Shown here piece by piece: positions 16,300 through 25,712 of a DNA stretch of 64,000 bases (positions within the stretch are counted from its first letter, which is position 1; every line of letters starts with the position of its first letter). Made by a program: the position numbers and the translations under genes. Below the pieces are notes generated by a model that was given only the letters and a program-made list of their open reading frames with translations, was not told the origin of the DNA and searched no databases. This DNA is from G963662905 sp965230045 (GTDB lineage Bacteria; Bacteroidota; Bacteroidia; Bacteroidales; WRLA01). The stretch is from contig OZ245940.1 in NCBI GenBank assembly GCA_965230045.1, positions 372,001-436,000 on the forward strand. Reading direction: 5' to 3'.

Positions 16300-19200
16300 T
16301 TAAAACCTGTATCCGATCACCAGTATATCATCTATTTGCTCGCGCTCGCCCCGCCAGTTTTCGATGGTTTCATTCAGGATTTCACGCTGCTCGCCCATAG
16401 GACGGTCGTGAGCCGAAAGCAATAATTTTTTAAAATTCCGGCTCATAAACTTCCGGTCTTTCGGGCCACCAAACTGATCGGCAAAGCCATCGGAAAAAAC
16501 ATAGATGCAATCATCTTTTTGCAAATCAATGACATGGTTTTCATAAGATTGAGTGCGTTCGGTACTACCAATAGGTTTTTTTGTGGCTTTGATTTCCTGC
16601 AGTTCGTTATCGCGGATCAGGTAAAGCGGGTTATTGGCACCGGCAAACTGAAGCTGCTTTTTACCGGCATCCACGAGGCATAAGGCCATATCCATTCCAT
16701 CTTTCACATCGCTGGTTCCCTGCTGCCGGAAAGTTTCCAATACCAGCTCATTGAGTTTATCCAAAATCCTGCCCGGTTCAAAAATCCCAAATTCCTTTAC
16801 TGTTCGGTTGAGGGCAGTATGTCCCACAAGGCTCACAAAGGCTCCGGGAACACCATGACCTGTGCAATCCACAGCCGCAAAAAGTATTTTATCATCAAAA
16901 GAATGCATCCAGTAAAAGTCACCACTGACAATATCCTTGGGCTTATACAAAATGAAGGACTGTTCCAATCTTTGTTTCACCAGTTTATCCTGTGGCAAAA
17001 TAGCTTCCTGAATACGTTTGGCATAACGGATGCTGTCGGTGATATTCTGGTTTTTGAGTTCAATCTCTTCTTTTTGCACAGTGATTTCCTCCTTTTGCCT
17101 GCTTACAAGATCAATCTGTGATTCCAGTTCCTCATTGGCCTGCTCCAGCTGATGCGTGCGTTCTTTCACCAGCCCTTCAAGCACACGCTTTTGTTGTTCC
17201 AGGCGGTGCAAACGCCAGCGATAGAGCATCCAGACAATAAGCGTAATCAAAACCAAGGCTAGAATACGGAATAGCCAGGTTTCCCAAAAAGGCTTGCTGA
17301 TGCTGAAATTCAATGTGCGCGCATAGGCCCAGAGTTTATCCTTTGCACGCGCTTTATACACAAATTCATAATCGCCCGGTGGCAGATTGGTAAAGCGCGC
17401 CAGATAATCCTTGCCTTTGGAATAGGATTGATAATCGTTGTGGAGGCCACGAAGATAAAATTCATATTCCACAGCAGATTCATCGCTAAACGAAAGAGCC
17501 GTAAGTTCAAAAACCAGGTTATTTTGATTGTGCTTAAGCTTTTGCCCGTTTTCAAGCCTTGATTTTTCACCATTGATGCTCATATTATCAATGAAACAAA
17601 CGGGTGCAAAAAGCTCATGGCTACCGGCTTTCGGGCTGTAAGTGGCCATTCCGTGATAAGTGCTCAGCCACAAAATCCCTTTGTTATCGAGGAACATACC
17701 TCCTTTTATAATTTCATTTGCGGGCAAACCGTCTTCAGCATGCAGTTCACTTTCTACGATATTCAGCCGGAGGTTATATTTATATATTCCGGCAGTTGTG
17801 GCAATCCAGATGATGTTTTTGTTCCTTCCGGGAAGTATTTGAATCAAAGGGCTTCCATCGCTGAACAAGACCTCATCGTTCTGCTCACCGATCCTGATCA
17901 AATCCAAATCCGTTGCAATGTACACCACATCCTGGAGCAAAAGCACATCATTGATCTGAAGATCACCGGCTAAATCAAGCGATTTAAAATCAAATTCACT
18001 CAATTCAAAAATCTGATTAGCGGATTGTATCATTAATTGATTATCAAACACATAAAGCTGTGCTTCTTCTCTTAGGCCGGTTTTAAACTGTTTCAAAATC
18101 TTGAAATCGGAGTTCAGGGTATAAAGCACAACTTCTCCGTCATTTTTTGCCAGCATATAGAAATTCCCATCATCGCCCGGCTTGATATCCATAATTTCAT
18201 CCACAAATCCGGCCTGAAATTGCGTCCATTGATCCGCTGCCGGATTGTAAAACCGAACTTTGTTATTGGTATAAAAAAAGAGCAGATTATCCGGAGCTAT
18301 GCCACCATCTTTGAAACTATCAGATAAAATACGTTTTGGCACGGCCGATTTCCCGGGCCGCATGCGGTACAATCCGTTATTAGTCAGCATCCAATAAGAA
18401 TTTTGCTGATCCTGAAATATTTTGCTGACCTCATGCTGCATTCCCTCAAAAATCCGCACACCGCTTTTCATCAGGAATTTTTGCAAACCTCCTTCGTAAG
18501 CTACCCAAAGGTTTCCTTCATGATCCTGCAGTGCCGCATTGATTTTACGCTCTTTCAATCCGGAAGCCCTGCTGAGCACCACACCTCTCTTGTCCATACT
18601 TTGCTGGCGGTACAATTGGTTTCCGGCAAGCATCCAAAAACCAACATCTCCGGCATTGAACACAGACTTGATTTGTTTCGGAAAAGGTTTTCTGATTTCG
18701 AAATTATTTGATTTTGATGCTTTTATTGAAGCTAAACCCTCATTAAAAACCCACAAATTATTATCAATACCCATATAAATTTCTGAAGCCGGCCGATTCG
18801 TGATATTCATGCTTTTGTCGGCAAGATTGAACTGAAACAGTTTCCCGTTTATGATACCATAAAGATTTTCGGCTGCGGAATCGGCAACCAATTGCTGAAT
18901 TGCACTTTGATCTAAAATTTCCTCATTCAAAAACATTCCATCAATCAAAGAAAGGCTTTGCACGTTAAAAGGAGTTTTCAGGAAAAGCCTGCCGCTTTGC
19001 GATTGTGCAAGCTCAGCGCCCGGATCAAGCGCTAAACTATCCTGAATTTGGTAATCCGCATTCAGGCAATACAAAAACTGAGGTGTGAGCACAAAATAAG
19101 CTTCCTCTCTTTGCAGGATATCCAAAACGGGCAAGCTGATGCGGTCTGCACAAATACGTTGCATCTCGCGGCCATTATAGCGCACCAGACCAAATTCCGT

Positions 19201-20898
19201 TCCCAGCCAGATATACCCACGCCGGTCCTGGAAAAGGGAAAGCACATTTTCAAAAGGCAGCAGGTTTTGTGTGCTGTAAAACTCCGATGGGATTTTCCCA
19301 GGCTGACGGGCATTATGAAAATCAGACAGCAGGTCATTGGCCAAACTCTCATCGCTATCATTCTGAATTTCAATCAACAGATCGAGTAAGCCTTCCCGAT
19401 GTGCCGATTGAATAAACTGTTCCAGGGCATTTTTCAATTGGGGTTTCCCTTTTTTGATGGCCCAATTGATGCTGCTTTCGCCGATAGTGATTTTCTTCTC
19501 CAAATCAGGAAGCTCCTTCAAACTGAAAAATGGATCATCCAGCACGGTATAGTCCGCCCATCCACTATCGACCGTAGCCAGTAAATCTTTTGTTTCGCGG
19601 TAGATGATGCTGTCCACGCCAAAATCTTTCAGAATTTTATCATAAACACTGCCCCGGGTAGTTGCAGCAATTTTATTTTTCAGGTCGTATTTAGTGCGGA
19701 TGCGCGTTTTTTGGGGCGCAATGATGACGGTATGCACCGGAAAAACCTCAACCATATCAATGATTTTTTCACGCCATGGATCGGGCGAAATAAGATCGCA
19801 GGCCACATCAAAGTTATTGAACCATTCCGGACTGTAAATGCTGTCCTGATCAATTTCCCCATTGCTGTTTTCGAAATACTGCGAAAATTCTTTTGTGGTC
19901 ACAAATTCCACTTCCAACCCAAGATACCATGCAAATTCCTCGGCAAGGAAGTGCATCAATTGCTTTTTGCCTTTTTCATGAAATACAAAATCGCGGTCGC
20001 GCAGGGCAATCACAATTTTGCCATCTTCCACAATGCCATCCAGGTCATTGGTGCGTAAACCCATAGAACTTTTCGGATTGATGGTCGCCGAATAATCGCT
20101 GTAGCTGATCCGGAAATACTGCCGGAAAAGGCTATCGAGAATGCCATTATTTTCAATGGTCTGGAAAAAGCCTTCCACTTCCACGGCCAGATCATTTCCT
20201 TTTTCAACCACCCAGGCCACTTTGGTCGGCGTACTTACCGGCAAAGCAAGTTTATAGGCATCTTCAGCGGCCATAAAAGTGAGGGCTTCATCCGCATCAA
20301 GAATAATGGCGTCGGTATGGCCTTCCCGGAGCTTTTGCTTGGCTTCATCATTGGATTGGTTTTCATCGAGGATAATACCGCCACCAATGCGGTCGTTGAT
20401 CGCATGGATATGGTCCGCATAGCTCGTATTGCCCATATAGCTTACCGTTTTGCCTTTCAGTTCATTCAGGCTGCTGATATCGGGCGATTCCTTGCGCACC
20501 ACCAAAACCTCGGTCGAAATCATGGTAGAAGCAAAATCAAAGAGCTTTTTCCTCCAGGGCAAAACCGTAAAAGTGCTGCTGATCAAATCCGCCTTTTGAA
20601 AAACATCGGGCGTATAGCGTACATTGGGATCGCTTTGCAGGCCATCGGGCAAAACACCATTCTTACTGAAAGCATCTTCCCACTCAATCTCCACAATTTC
20701 CAGATCAACATTCAGGTATTTGGCAAATTCAAGGGCCAAAGGATAATTGATATTTTCGAGATCATCGCTGGTAAAGGCCACATAAATCTTCCCTTTTTTG
20801 CGGATTTCTTCCAGTTCATCAGCAAAAAGAGTTTGCCCTGAAAACAGAGGGAGAACCATCAAAAAATAAAGCAGTATGCGGGTATATTTCTGAAACAT
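16300..20898 (-). CDS. Receptor with two periplasmic solute-binding domains, sensor propeller and SpoIIE-type phosphatase
   Basis: This 1532-residue protein starts with a signal peptide (about 1-26). Two SBP_bac_3-like domains follow (about 27-270, starting IRKKGKIYVAFTSDD, and about 284-510, starting VEDGKIVIALRDRDF). A two-component-regulator beta-propeller follows (about 545-1110, with repeats such as DRRGYIWLGTEFGLVRYNG and DNKGILWLSTYHGM), then a Y_Y_Y domain (about 1120-1200). A membrane helix near 1205-1225 leads to a coiled coil and a C-terminal PP2C/SpoIIE domain with DCTGHGVPGAF and SDGFADQFGG. It probably senses an amino-acid-like ligand outside and dephosphorylates a protein inside. 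No anti-sigma antagonist pair is adjacent. The combination of tandem SBP with propeller is unusual. Confidence 0.85.
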   Translation of the reverse strand: MFQKYTRILLYFLMVLPLFSGQTLFADELEEIRKKGKIYVAFTSDDLENINYPLALEFAKYLNVDLEIVEIEWEDAFSKNGVLPDGLQSDPNVRYTPDVFQKADLISSTFTVLPWRKKLFDFASTMISTEVLVVRKESPDISSLNELKGKTVSYMGNTSYADHIHAINDRIGGGIILDENQSNDEAKQKLREGHTDAIILDADEALTFMAAEDAYKLALPVSTPTKVAWVVEKGNDLAVEVEGFFQTIENNGILDSLFRQYFRISYSDYSATINPKSSMGLRTNDLDGIVEDGKIVIALRDRDFVFHEKGKKQLMHFLAEEFAWYLGLEVEFVTTKEFSQYFENSNGEIDQDSIYSPEWFNNFDVACDLISPDPWREKIIDMVEVFPVHTVIIAPQKTRIRTKYDLKNKIAATTRGSVYDKILKDFGVDSIIYRETKDLLATVDSGWADYTVLDDPFFSLKELPDLEKKITIGESSINWAIKKGKPQLKNALEQFIQSAHREGLLDLLIEIQNDSDESLANDLLSDFHNARQPGKIPSEFYSTQNLLPFENVLSLFQDRRGYIWLGTEFGLVRYNGREMQRICADRISLPVLDILQREEAYFVLTPQFLYCLNADYQIQDSLALDPGAELAQSQSGRLFLKTPFNVQSLSLIDGMFLNEEILDQSAIQQLVADSAAENLYGIINGKLFQFNLADKSMNITNRPASEIYMGIDNNLWVFNEGLASIKASKSNNFEIRKPFPKQIKSVFNAGDVGFWMLAGNQLYRQQSMDKRGVVLSRASGLKERKINAALQDHEGNLWVAYEGGLQKFLMKSGVRIFEGMQHEVSKIFQDQQNSYWMLTNNGLYRMRPGKSAVPKRILSDSFKDGGIAPDNLLFFYTNNKVRFYNPAADQWTQFQAGFVDEIMDIKPGDDGNFYMLAKNDGEVVLYTLNSDFKILKQFKTGLREEAQLYVFDNQLMIQSANQIFELSEFDFKSLDLAGDLQINDVLLLQDVVYIATDLDLIRIGEQNDEVLFSDGSPLIQILPGRNKNIIWIATTAGIYKYNLRLNIVESELHAEDGLPANEIIKGGMFLDNKGILWLSTYHGMATYSPKAGSHELFAPVCFIDNMSINGEKSRLENGQKLKHNQNNLVFELTALSFSDESAVEYEFYLRGLHNDYQSYSKGKDYLARFTNLPPGDYEFVYKARAKDKLWAYARTLNFSISKPFWETWLFRILALVLITLIVWMLYRWRLHRLEQQKRVLEGLVKERTHQLEQANEELESQIDLVSRQKEEITVQKEEIELKNQNITDSIRYAKRIQEAILPQDKLVKQRLEQSFILYKPKDIVSGDFYWMHSFDDKILFAAVDCTGHGVPGAFVSLVGHTALNRTVKEFGIFEPGRILDKLNELVLETFRQQGTSDVKDGMDMALCLVDAGKKQLQFAGANNPLYLIRDNELQEIKATKKPIGSTERTQSYENHVIDLQKDDCIYVFSDGFADQFGGPKDRKFMSRNFKKLLLSAHDRPMGEQREILNETIENWRGEREQIDDILVIGYRF

Positions 20899-20978
20899 AT
20901 GGTCTATGGGTTAAGAAAGCTAAAAGTACTAAAAAATGCAGCAATGAAAAACAAGACTTTCTGTTCTGCGAAAATACT

Positions 20979-20986
20979 TAATTTTG
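20979..20986 (+). promoter_or_regulatory. Putative -7 promoter element of cysS
   Basis: TAATTTTG fits TAnnTTTG and lies 25 bp before the cysS ATG. A weak TTTC at 20958-20961 could be the -33 element with a 17-bp spacer. Confidence 0.5.
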
Positions 20987-21011
20987 CATCCTGATAGAAA
21001 AATAGCTGAAA

Positions 21012-22487
21012 ATGAAGGATTTCAATTTAAGTATTTACAATACCCTTTCGAGGAAGAAAGAAAAATACGAACCAATAATACCCGGACATACAGGACTTTA
21101 TGTTTGCGGCCCTACCGTTTATGGCGATGCACATCTCGGACATGCCCGTCCGGCCATTACATTTGACCTGCTCTACCGTTACCTGAAACATTCGGGTTTT
21201 AAAGTGCGCTATGTGCGCAATATTACCGATGTGGGCCACTTGGTAAACGATGCCGATGATGGGGAAGATAAAATCGCAAAAAAAGCCCGCCTGGAAGAGC
21301 TGGAACCTATGCAGGTTGTTCAGTATTATACCAACCGTTACCATAAAAACATGGAACAGCTCAATGTATTAAATCCTGATATTGAACCCCATGCATCGGG
21401 CCACATTATTGAGCAGATTGAAATGGTAAAGCAAATCCTGGATGCCGGACTGGCCTATGAAGTAAATGGTTCGGTTTATTTTGATGTGAAAAAATATAAC
21501 GAAAAACACCATTACGGAAAACTTTCGGGACGCGTACTCGAAGATTTGATCAATACTACCCGCACTTTGGATGGCCAGGAAGAAAAGCGCAATCCGGTTG
21601 ACTTTGCCTTGTGGAAGAAAGCCGGCAAAGAACACATCATGCGCTGGCCTTCGCCATGGAGCGATGGTTTCCCGGGATGGCATCTCGAATGCTCTGTGAT
21701 GAGCACCAAATATCTCGGCGAAAAATTCGATATACATGGTGGCGGAATGGATTTAATGTTCCCGCATCACGAATGTGAAATTGCACAGAATGTCGCCGCA
21801 ACCGGTAATGAGCCCGTGAAATACTGGATGCACAACAATATGATTACCATCAACGGCCAGAAAATGGGCAAATCGCTGGGCAATTTCATCAATCTCGATG
21901 AATTTTTCAAAGGAGAACATAAACTGCTCGACCGACCCTATACGGCAATGAACATCCGTTTCTTCATACTGATGGCGCATTACCGCAGCCCGCTCGATTT
22001 CAGTAATGAAGCCCTGCAAGCTGCTGAAAAAGGCATGAAAAAACTGCTCAATGCAGCCGAAAGCCTCGAAAAACTCCAGGCCAATGGCGATGCATCTACC
22101 GAAGACATTACCGCATGGAAAAACAAATGCTACGAAGCGATAAATGATGACCTCAATACGCCTATCCTCATCGCCCATCTTTTTGATGCCGTACGCATGA
22201 TCAACAGCATCAGCGAAGGCAAAATAAAAATATCAAAAAGCGATCTGGAACTGCTGCGCAACACGTTTAATGCTTTTGTTTTTGATGTACTGGGTTTGGA
22301 AAAAGAACTCAGCGACAGCAAAGGCGATCAGGTGGTTGACGGATTAATGGAACTTATTTTGGAAATGCGCATGAATGCCCGCAAAAACAAAGACTGGGGC
22401 ACATCCGATGCTATACGCGATAAACTCAACGAATTATCCATTAAGGTGAAAGACGGAAAGGAAGGTTCGAGCTGGAGTATTGAGTAA
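21012..22487 (+). CDS. cysS: Cysteinyl-tRNA synthetase
   Basis: This 491-residue class I aminoacyl-tRNA synthetase charges tRNA-Cys. The N-terminus has YVCGPTVYGDAHLGHARP, containing the zinc-ligand Cys and the HIGH variant HLGH. Further zinc-site residues are in GWHLECSVMS and MFPHHECEIAQ. The KMSKS loop reads KMGKSLGN. A DALR anticodon-binding domain follows (DLNTPILIAHLFDAV) and the end is a short IRDKLNELSIKVKDG tail. The length is typical. It is a single-gene unit with its own promoter motif and a strong terminator. Confidence 0.98.
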   Translation: MKDFNLSIYNTLSRKKEKYEPIIPGHTGLYVCGPTVYGDAHLGHARPAITFDLLYRYLKHSGFKVRYVRNITDVGHLVNDADDGEDKIAKKARLEELEPMQVVQYYTNRYHKNMEQLNVLNPDIEPHASGHIIEQIEMVKQILDAGLAYEVNGSVYFDVKKYNEKHHYGKLSGRVLEDLINTTRTLDGQEEKRNPVDFALWKKAGKEHIMRWPSPWSDGFPGWHLECSVMSTKYLGEKFDIHGGGMDLMFPHHECEIAQNVAATGNEPVKYWMHNNMITINGQKMGKSLGNFINLDEFFKGEHKLLDRPYTAMNIRFFILMAHYRSPLDFSNEALQAAEKGMKKLLNAAESLEKLQANGDASTEDITAWKNKCYEAINDDLNTPILIAHLFDAVRMINSISEGKIKISKSDLELLRNTFNAFVFDVLGLEKELSDSKGDQVVDGLMELILEMRMNARKNKDWGTSDAIRDKLNELSIKVKDGKEGSSWSIE

Positions 22488-22506
22488 AATAAATTTTGAA
22501 AATATG

Positions 22507-22540
22507 AAAAGGCCGTTTCAGTTTTGAAACGGCCTTTTTT
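22507..22540 (+). terminator. Rho-independent terminator after cysS
   Basis: AAAAGGCCGTTTCA (22507-22520) and TGAAACGGCCTTTT (22525-22538) form a perfect 14-bp stem with a GTTT loop, followed by more T. It begins 19 bp after the cysS stop. Confidence 0.92.
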
Positions 22541-23180
22541 GATTGGTTAAATAAAGCGATTTTCTAAAAATTCCGCAAAGCATAACCATAGCAAGCCTCT
22601 GATCCATTACCCAAACAAGCTCCTGGGGGTGTATTTCAATGAATTTTAACAGCAAATTAATAGTTACACTCAAAAGCCTTGCTACAGCCCACTTATATAA
22701 AAAGATATATATAACCAATAGCCTCACAAATAGAATTATTTATTCATATAACAAGCTCATTATATGGGATTATTAATGCTCAAATCAAAAAATTATAAAA
22801 TTTTATGCAAAAATATTCGACAGTATTACAGGAATATTATTACTTTTGGAGGCAACAATCCGGATTACAAACGTTCATTTTAGGAAAAATTTAAGCAAAA
22901 CCTTAGGGGCATAAGCCTTATAAGCAACAACCAAAATCAAAAATTGATTTTATGAAAAAGAAATTTAATAATCGGTTAGACTTTGATCCATAAGCATCAT
23001 TTAGAAAAATGAGCATAACCCAATGAGGCTTTCCTCATCTTGAAAATTTATCGGCCTCTCGGCTCCCTTCGGCTTCGCTCAGGGAACACACTCGAGGATC
23101 TTGGATTGAGGTTGAACACTTAAAATTAAGGTCCCTGAGCATAATTGAAGGGCCGCATTATAAGACAAAAAATAAAGGAA
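22541..23180. other. Non-coding stretch, probably decayed gene and repeat debris
   Basis: No convincing gene is visible in these 640 bp. From about 22980 the sequence turns into short repeat-like segments: AACCCAATGAGGCTTTCC, then GCCTCTCGGCTCCC and CTTCGGCTTCGCTCAGGG. Related segments reappear at 25490-25620 (AACCCAATGGGGTCTTTCC and GCCTCTCGGCTCC). The stretch may contain the lost 5' part of the T9SS fragment that follows. A reading frame on the minus strand at 22518-22727 has no support. Confidence 0.5.
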
Positions 23181-23687
23181 ATGAACGATAACCCAAACTA
23201 CAAACAAATGATAGAAATGCGACACAATTGGAAACTTGCAGGGATCGAAGAAACCCAGTTGGACAGCCTAAGAATTGACACCCTGGCCAATATTGCCGAT
23301 ACAGCACGTGGAATTGCCGGAGCCATGGCACGAGGTTTATTGGAATACGCCTATGGCTATCATTTTGTAAATTGCATTGCTTGTGGGAACCAGAACAAAG
23401 ACAGCGAAATAAAAGGCTGGAACATGCCTGAAAGCAAACCTGCAAAAATCCAGCTTGAAGTAAGCCCCAACCCGGCCAATACATGGGTTCGGTTTAAGTA
23501 TGAACTAAAAAACCAGGCTGTTATAGTTGTACATAACAATTCCGGCCAGTCGGTTGCAGAAATTGCCTTGAATCCGGGCAAAAAAGAATATGTGTGGGAT
23601 ACCCGTGCCCTTGCATCTGGTTTGTACTATTACATAATGGAAGCAAATGGCCAAATATCATCCGGCAGTTTCATTATAAATCATTAA
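23181..23687 (+). pseudogene. Fragment of a type IX secretion (Por) cargo protein, C-terminal sorting domain
   Basis: About 168 residues from the ATG at 23181 (a TTG at 23145 is also possible). The last 75 residues (from about 94) form a type A T9SS sorting domain: VSPNPANTWVRFKYEL, then VVHNNSGQSVAEIAL and the ending SGLYYYIMEANGQISSGSF. The part before it (NYKQMIEMRHNWKLAG, DTLANIADTARGIAG) has no domain I recognise and no signal peptide. T9SS cargo must enter the periplasm by Sec, so a gene lacking a signal peptide is probably the surviving 3' end of a longer gene. A short inverted repeat (GCATAGG ... CCTATGC, 23705-23729) follows the stop. Confidence 0.55.
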
Positions 23688-23751
23688 TTTTATAAAAATT
23701 CTTAGGCATAGGGCAAATCTGTCCTATGCTTAAGCTTTAAAAACCATAACT

Positions 23752-25347
23752 ATGAATAAGTTCATATATAGTATATTAATATCGTTTTGTTTTGTTGTAT
23801 CAAACAGCGTGGCCCAATTGCCCATTGTAGAAACCAATTTTAACTGGCAGAACTGCCTTAGAGCATCATATTATCAAGGAGGTTTTGTTTCTGCCAACAA
23901 TGGTTATTATTTAATCTCCGGAGTAAACGCTTCAGATACTATGGCTCAAAATTATCATGGCAAGGGAGACATAGTATTGATCCATACTGATTCCCTCGGC
24001 AATGTGTTATGGAAAAAATGCTATGGTGGTTCAAAACTTGATTGGGCATGGAGCATGATCCCCTCATCAGACGGGCATATGTTCCTCATAGGCTTTACCG
24101 AATCCGATGACGGGGACATACAAAGCCGGCAATGGGATGGAACGCTTTTTTGGGTAATTAAGACTGATTATAATGGGGATATCATTTGGGAAAAAACTTT
24201 CGGTGTGGAACCCGGAACAGGTTTAGACCTTAGAAGTGCGCTGGCTTTGCCGGACGGGGGAATTGTTGTTTCATCGGTTATACAAGGAAAAAGCGGGGAT
24301 GTGAGCCAGTATTTTGGCGGCATAGACATATGGACGGTTAGGCTGAGCCCACAAGGCGAAATGCTCTGGGAAAAAACTTTCGGTAACGATGGCCAATGGG
24401 ACAACCTGCGTCGTATGATTGTAACCGATGATGGAAATATCCTTTGTGCCGCAGGGGCCAGCAAAGGGGGCGGAATGGTGGACTGCACATTGCCCACGCC
24501 CGAATTTTATAATGTCTGGCTTTATGAAATAGACCTTAACGGAAATATTCTCTGGCAGCGGTGCTATGGAGGAAGCAATAATGATTCCCCAGAAACCGTT
24601 GTTCAGTCCGGCGGCAAAATAATAGTTGGGGTTGGATCTAGCTCATGGGATGGAGATATTCCTAACCAACATGGTAATATTGATATTTGGTTATTTGAAG
24701 TTAATAACAATGGATCTATCGAATGGTCAAACTGCCTTGGAGGATCCGATGGTGAATGGCCTATGGAAATATTCCCTCTTGCTGATGGGGGATATATGGT
24801 AGCGGGATATACCTATTCATCTGACGGGGACGTATCTTATGAGAGAGAAAGGGGAAAAAGAAAGCTCTGGTTCGTAAAAGTTAACGAAGAAGGGATAGGG
24901 CAATGGCAGCGGGTCGTCCTTTCCCGAGCACATTTTGATAACATGCACCCATCCTTCATTTTACAAAAAAACGATAATACCTATGTGGTAGCTCAAGAGA
25001 TTACTGCGGGCGGAATAGATGTTTGTTGCCCGGGAGCCACACCTTCTGACACAACCCCTTATATTTGGATGTTTGAAATAGAATTCACAGATCAATTTGT
25101 CTCTGTAAGCGAGCTGCACGGCCAGGGCCTTAATGTAAGCCCCAACCCTGCCAACAACCTAATGATGTTTGAGCTGCCTGCCATTGGGGAGCTGTGCATT
25201 TATTCGGTTTCGGGGCATTTGTTGCACAAAGCACACTGCCTGGCCGGGGATTATCATTACAATTGCGGCCATTTAAGCCCGGGGGTGTATTTCTACACTT
25301 TTATGACGGATAAGGCTTTGCTGCACGGGAAGGTGGTGGTGGAATAA
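23752..25347 (+). CDS. Secreted T9SS cargo protein with repeated propeller-like strands
   Basis: The 531-residue protein has a signal peptide (about 1-21, ending NSVAQ). The body is five or more repeats of about 55-60 residues with the pattern GD-x-x-W-x-x-K-x-D-x-x-G-x-x-x-W-x-K-x-x-GG, for example NVLWKKCYGGSKLDWAW and IIWEKTFGVEPGTGLD, ending with DGGYMVAGYTYSSDGDV. This points to a beta-propeller. The C-terminus (from about 462, VSPNPANNLMMFELP, ending LSPGVYFYTFMTDKALLHGKVVVE) is a type A sorting domain for Por secretion and surface attachment. It lies 64 bp after the T9SS fragment. The ligand or role is unknown. Confidence 0.82.
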   Translation: MNKFIYSILISFCFVVSNSVAQLPIVETNFNWQNCLRASYYQGGFVSANNGYYLISGVNASDTMAQNYHGKGDIVLIHTDSLGNVLWKKCYGGSKLDWAWSMIPSSDGHMFLIGFTESDDGDIQSRQWDGTLFWVIKTDYNGDIIWEKTFGVEPGTGLDLRSALALPDGGIVVSSVIQGKSGDVSQYFGGIDIWTVRLSPQGEMLWEKTFGNDGQWDNLRRMIVTDDGNILCAAGASKGGGMVDCTLPTPEFYNVWLYEIDLNGNILWQRCYGGSNNDSPETVVQSGGKIIVGVGSSSWDGDIPNQHGNIDIWLFEVNNNGSIEWSNCLGGSDGEWPMEIFPLADGGYMVAGYTYSSDGDVSYERERGKRKLWFVKVNEEGIGQWQRVVLSRAHFDNMHPSFILQKNDNTYVVAQEITAGGIDVCCPGATPSDTTPYIWMFEIEFTDQFVSVSELHGQGLNVSPNPANNLMMFELPAIGELCIYSVSGHLLHKAHCLAGDYHYNCGHLSPGVYFYTFMTDKALLHGKVVVE

Positions 25348-25468
25348 TTTCTGTCCATAATGCCCGATCTCAGCGTTATTTCTTTTGCTGAAAACAGTCA
25401 TTTACGCCAGTAAACTCCTTGTTTCCAGCAAAAGAAATGCCTCGACCTCGAACATTCTGAACCAGAAA
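25348..25468. repeat. Dispersed palindromic repeat, family 3, copy a (reverse orientation)
   Basis: The element begins TTTCTGTCCATAATGCCCGA directly after the T9SS gene stop and ends near TCTGAACCAGAAA. It is the reverse complement of the units at 37369-37514 and 45690-45837: shared blocks are ATCTCAGCGTTATT, TGTTTCCAGCAAAAGAAATG (with TTTGCTGAAAACA as its partner arm) and CCTCGACCTCGAACATTCTG. The arms form a hairpin. No coding potential. Confidence 0.75.
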
Positions 25469-25712
25469 TTTTAATTACAGATATGAAATTATTAATGTTG
25501 CCTCTCGGCTCCGCTCGGCTGCCTTGGATTGATGATTTCTATTCAGTGAAAGCTGCTCAGCCTCCTTATTCATAAATTGAGTTTAACCCAATGGGGTCTT
25601 TCCAAACTTCGTCCGTAAAGACGACACTCAAGGATACAAATTTCACGAATAATGAAAAACTGAGCGTCGATCTGAACGCCGAGGAAACTAAAGGGGACAA
25701 ACGAACATAAAA
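25469..25712. other. Non-coding stretch between T9SS cargo gene and tyrS with repeat remnants
   Basis: No gene was found here. Short segments resemble the region before the T9SS fragment at 22.98-23.10 kb (GCCTCTCGGCTCC; AACCCAATGGGGTCTTTCC). The related debris on both sides of the two T9SS loci may mark an old insertion or duplication. Confidence 0.5.

Noticed and set aside
22518..22727. Minus-strand 69-residue frame after the cysS terminator
   Set aside because: It starts in the terminator T-run region and shows no family features; hydrophobic composition is what random AT-rich DNA gives.
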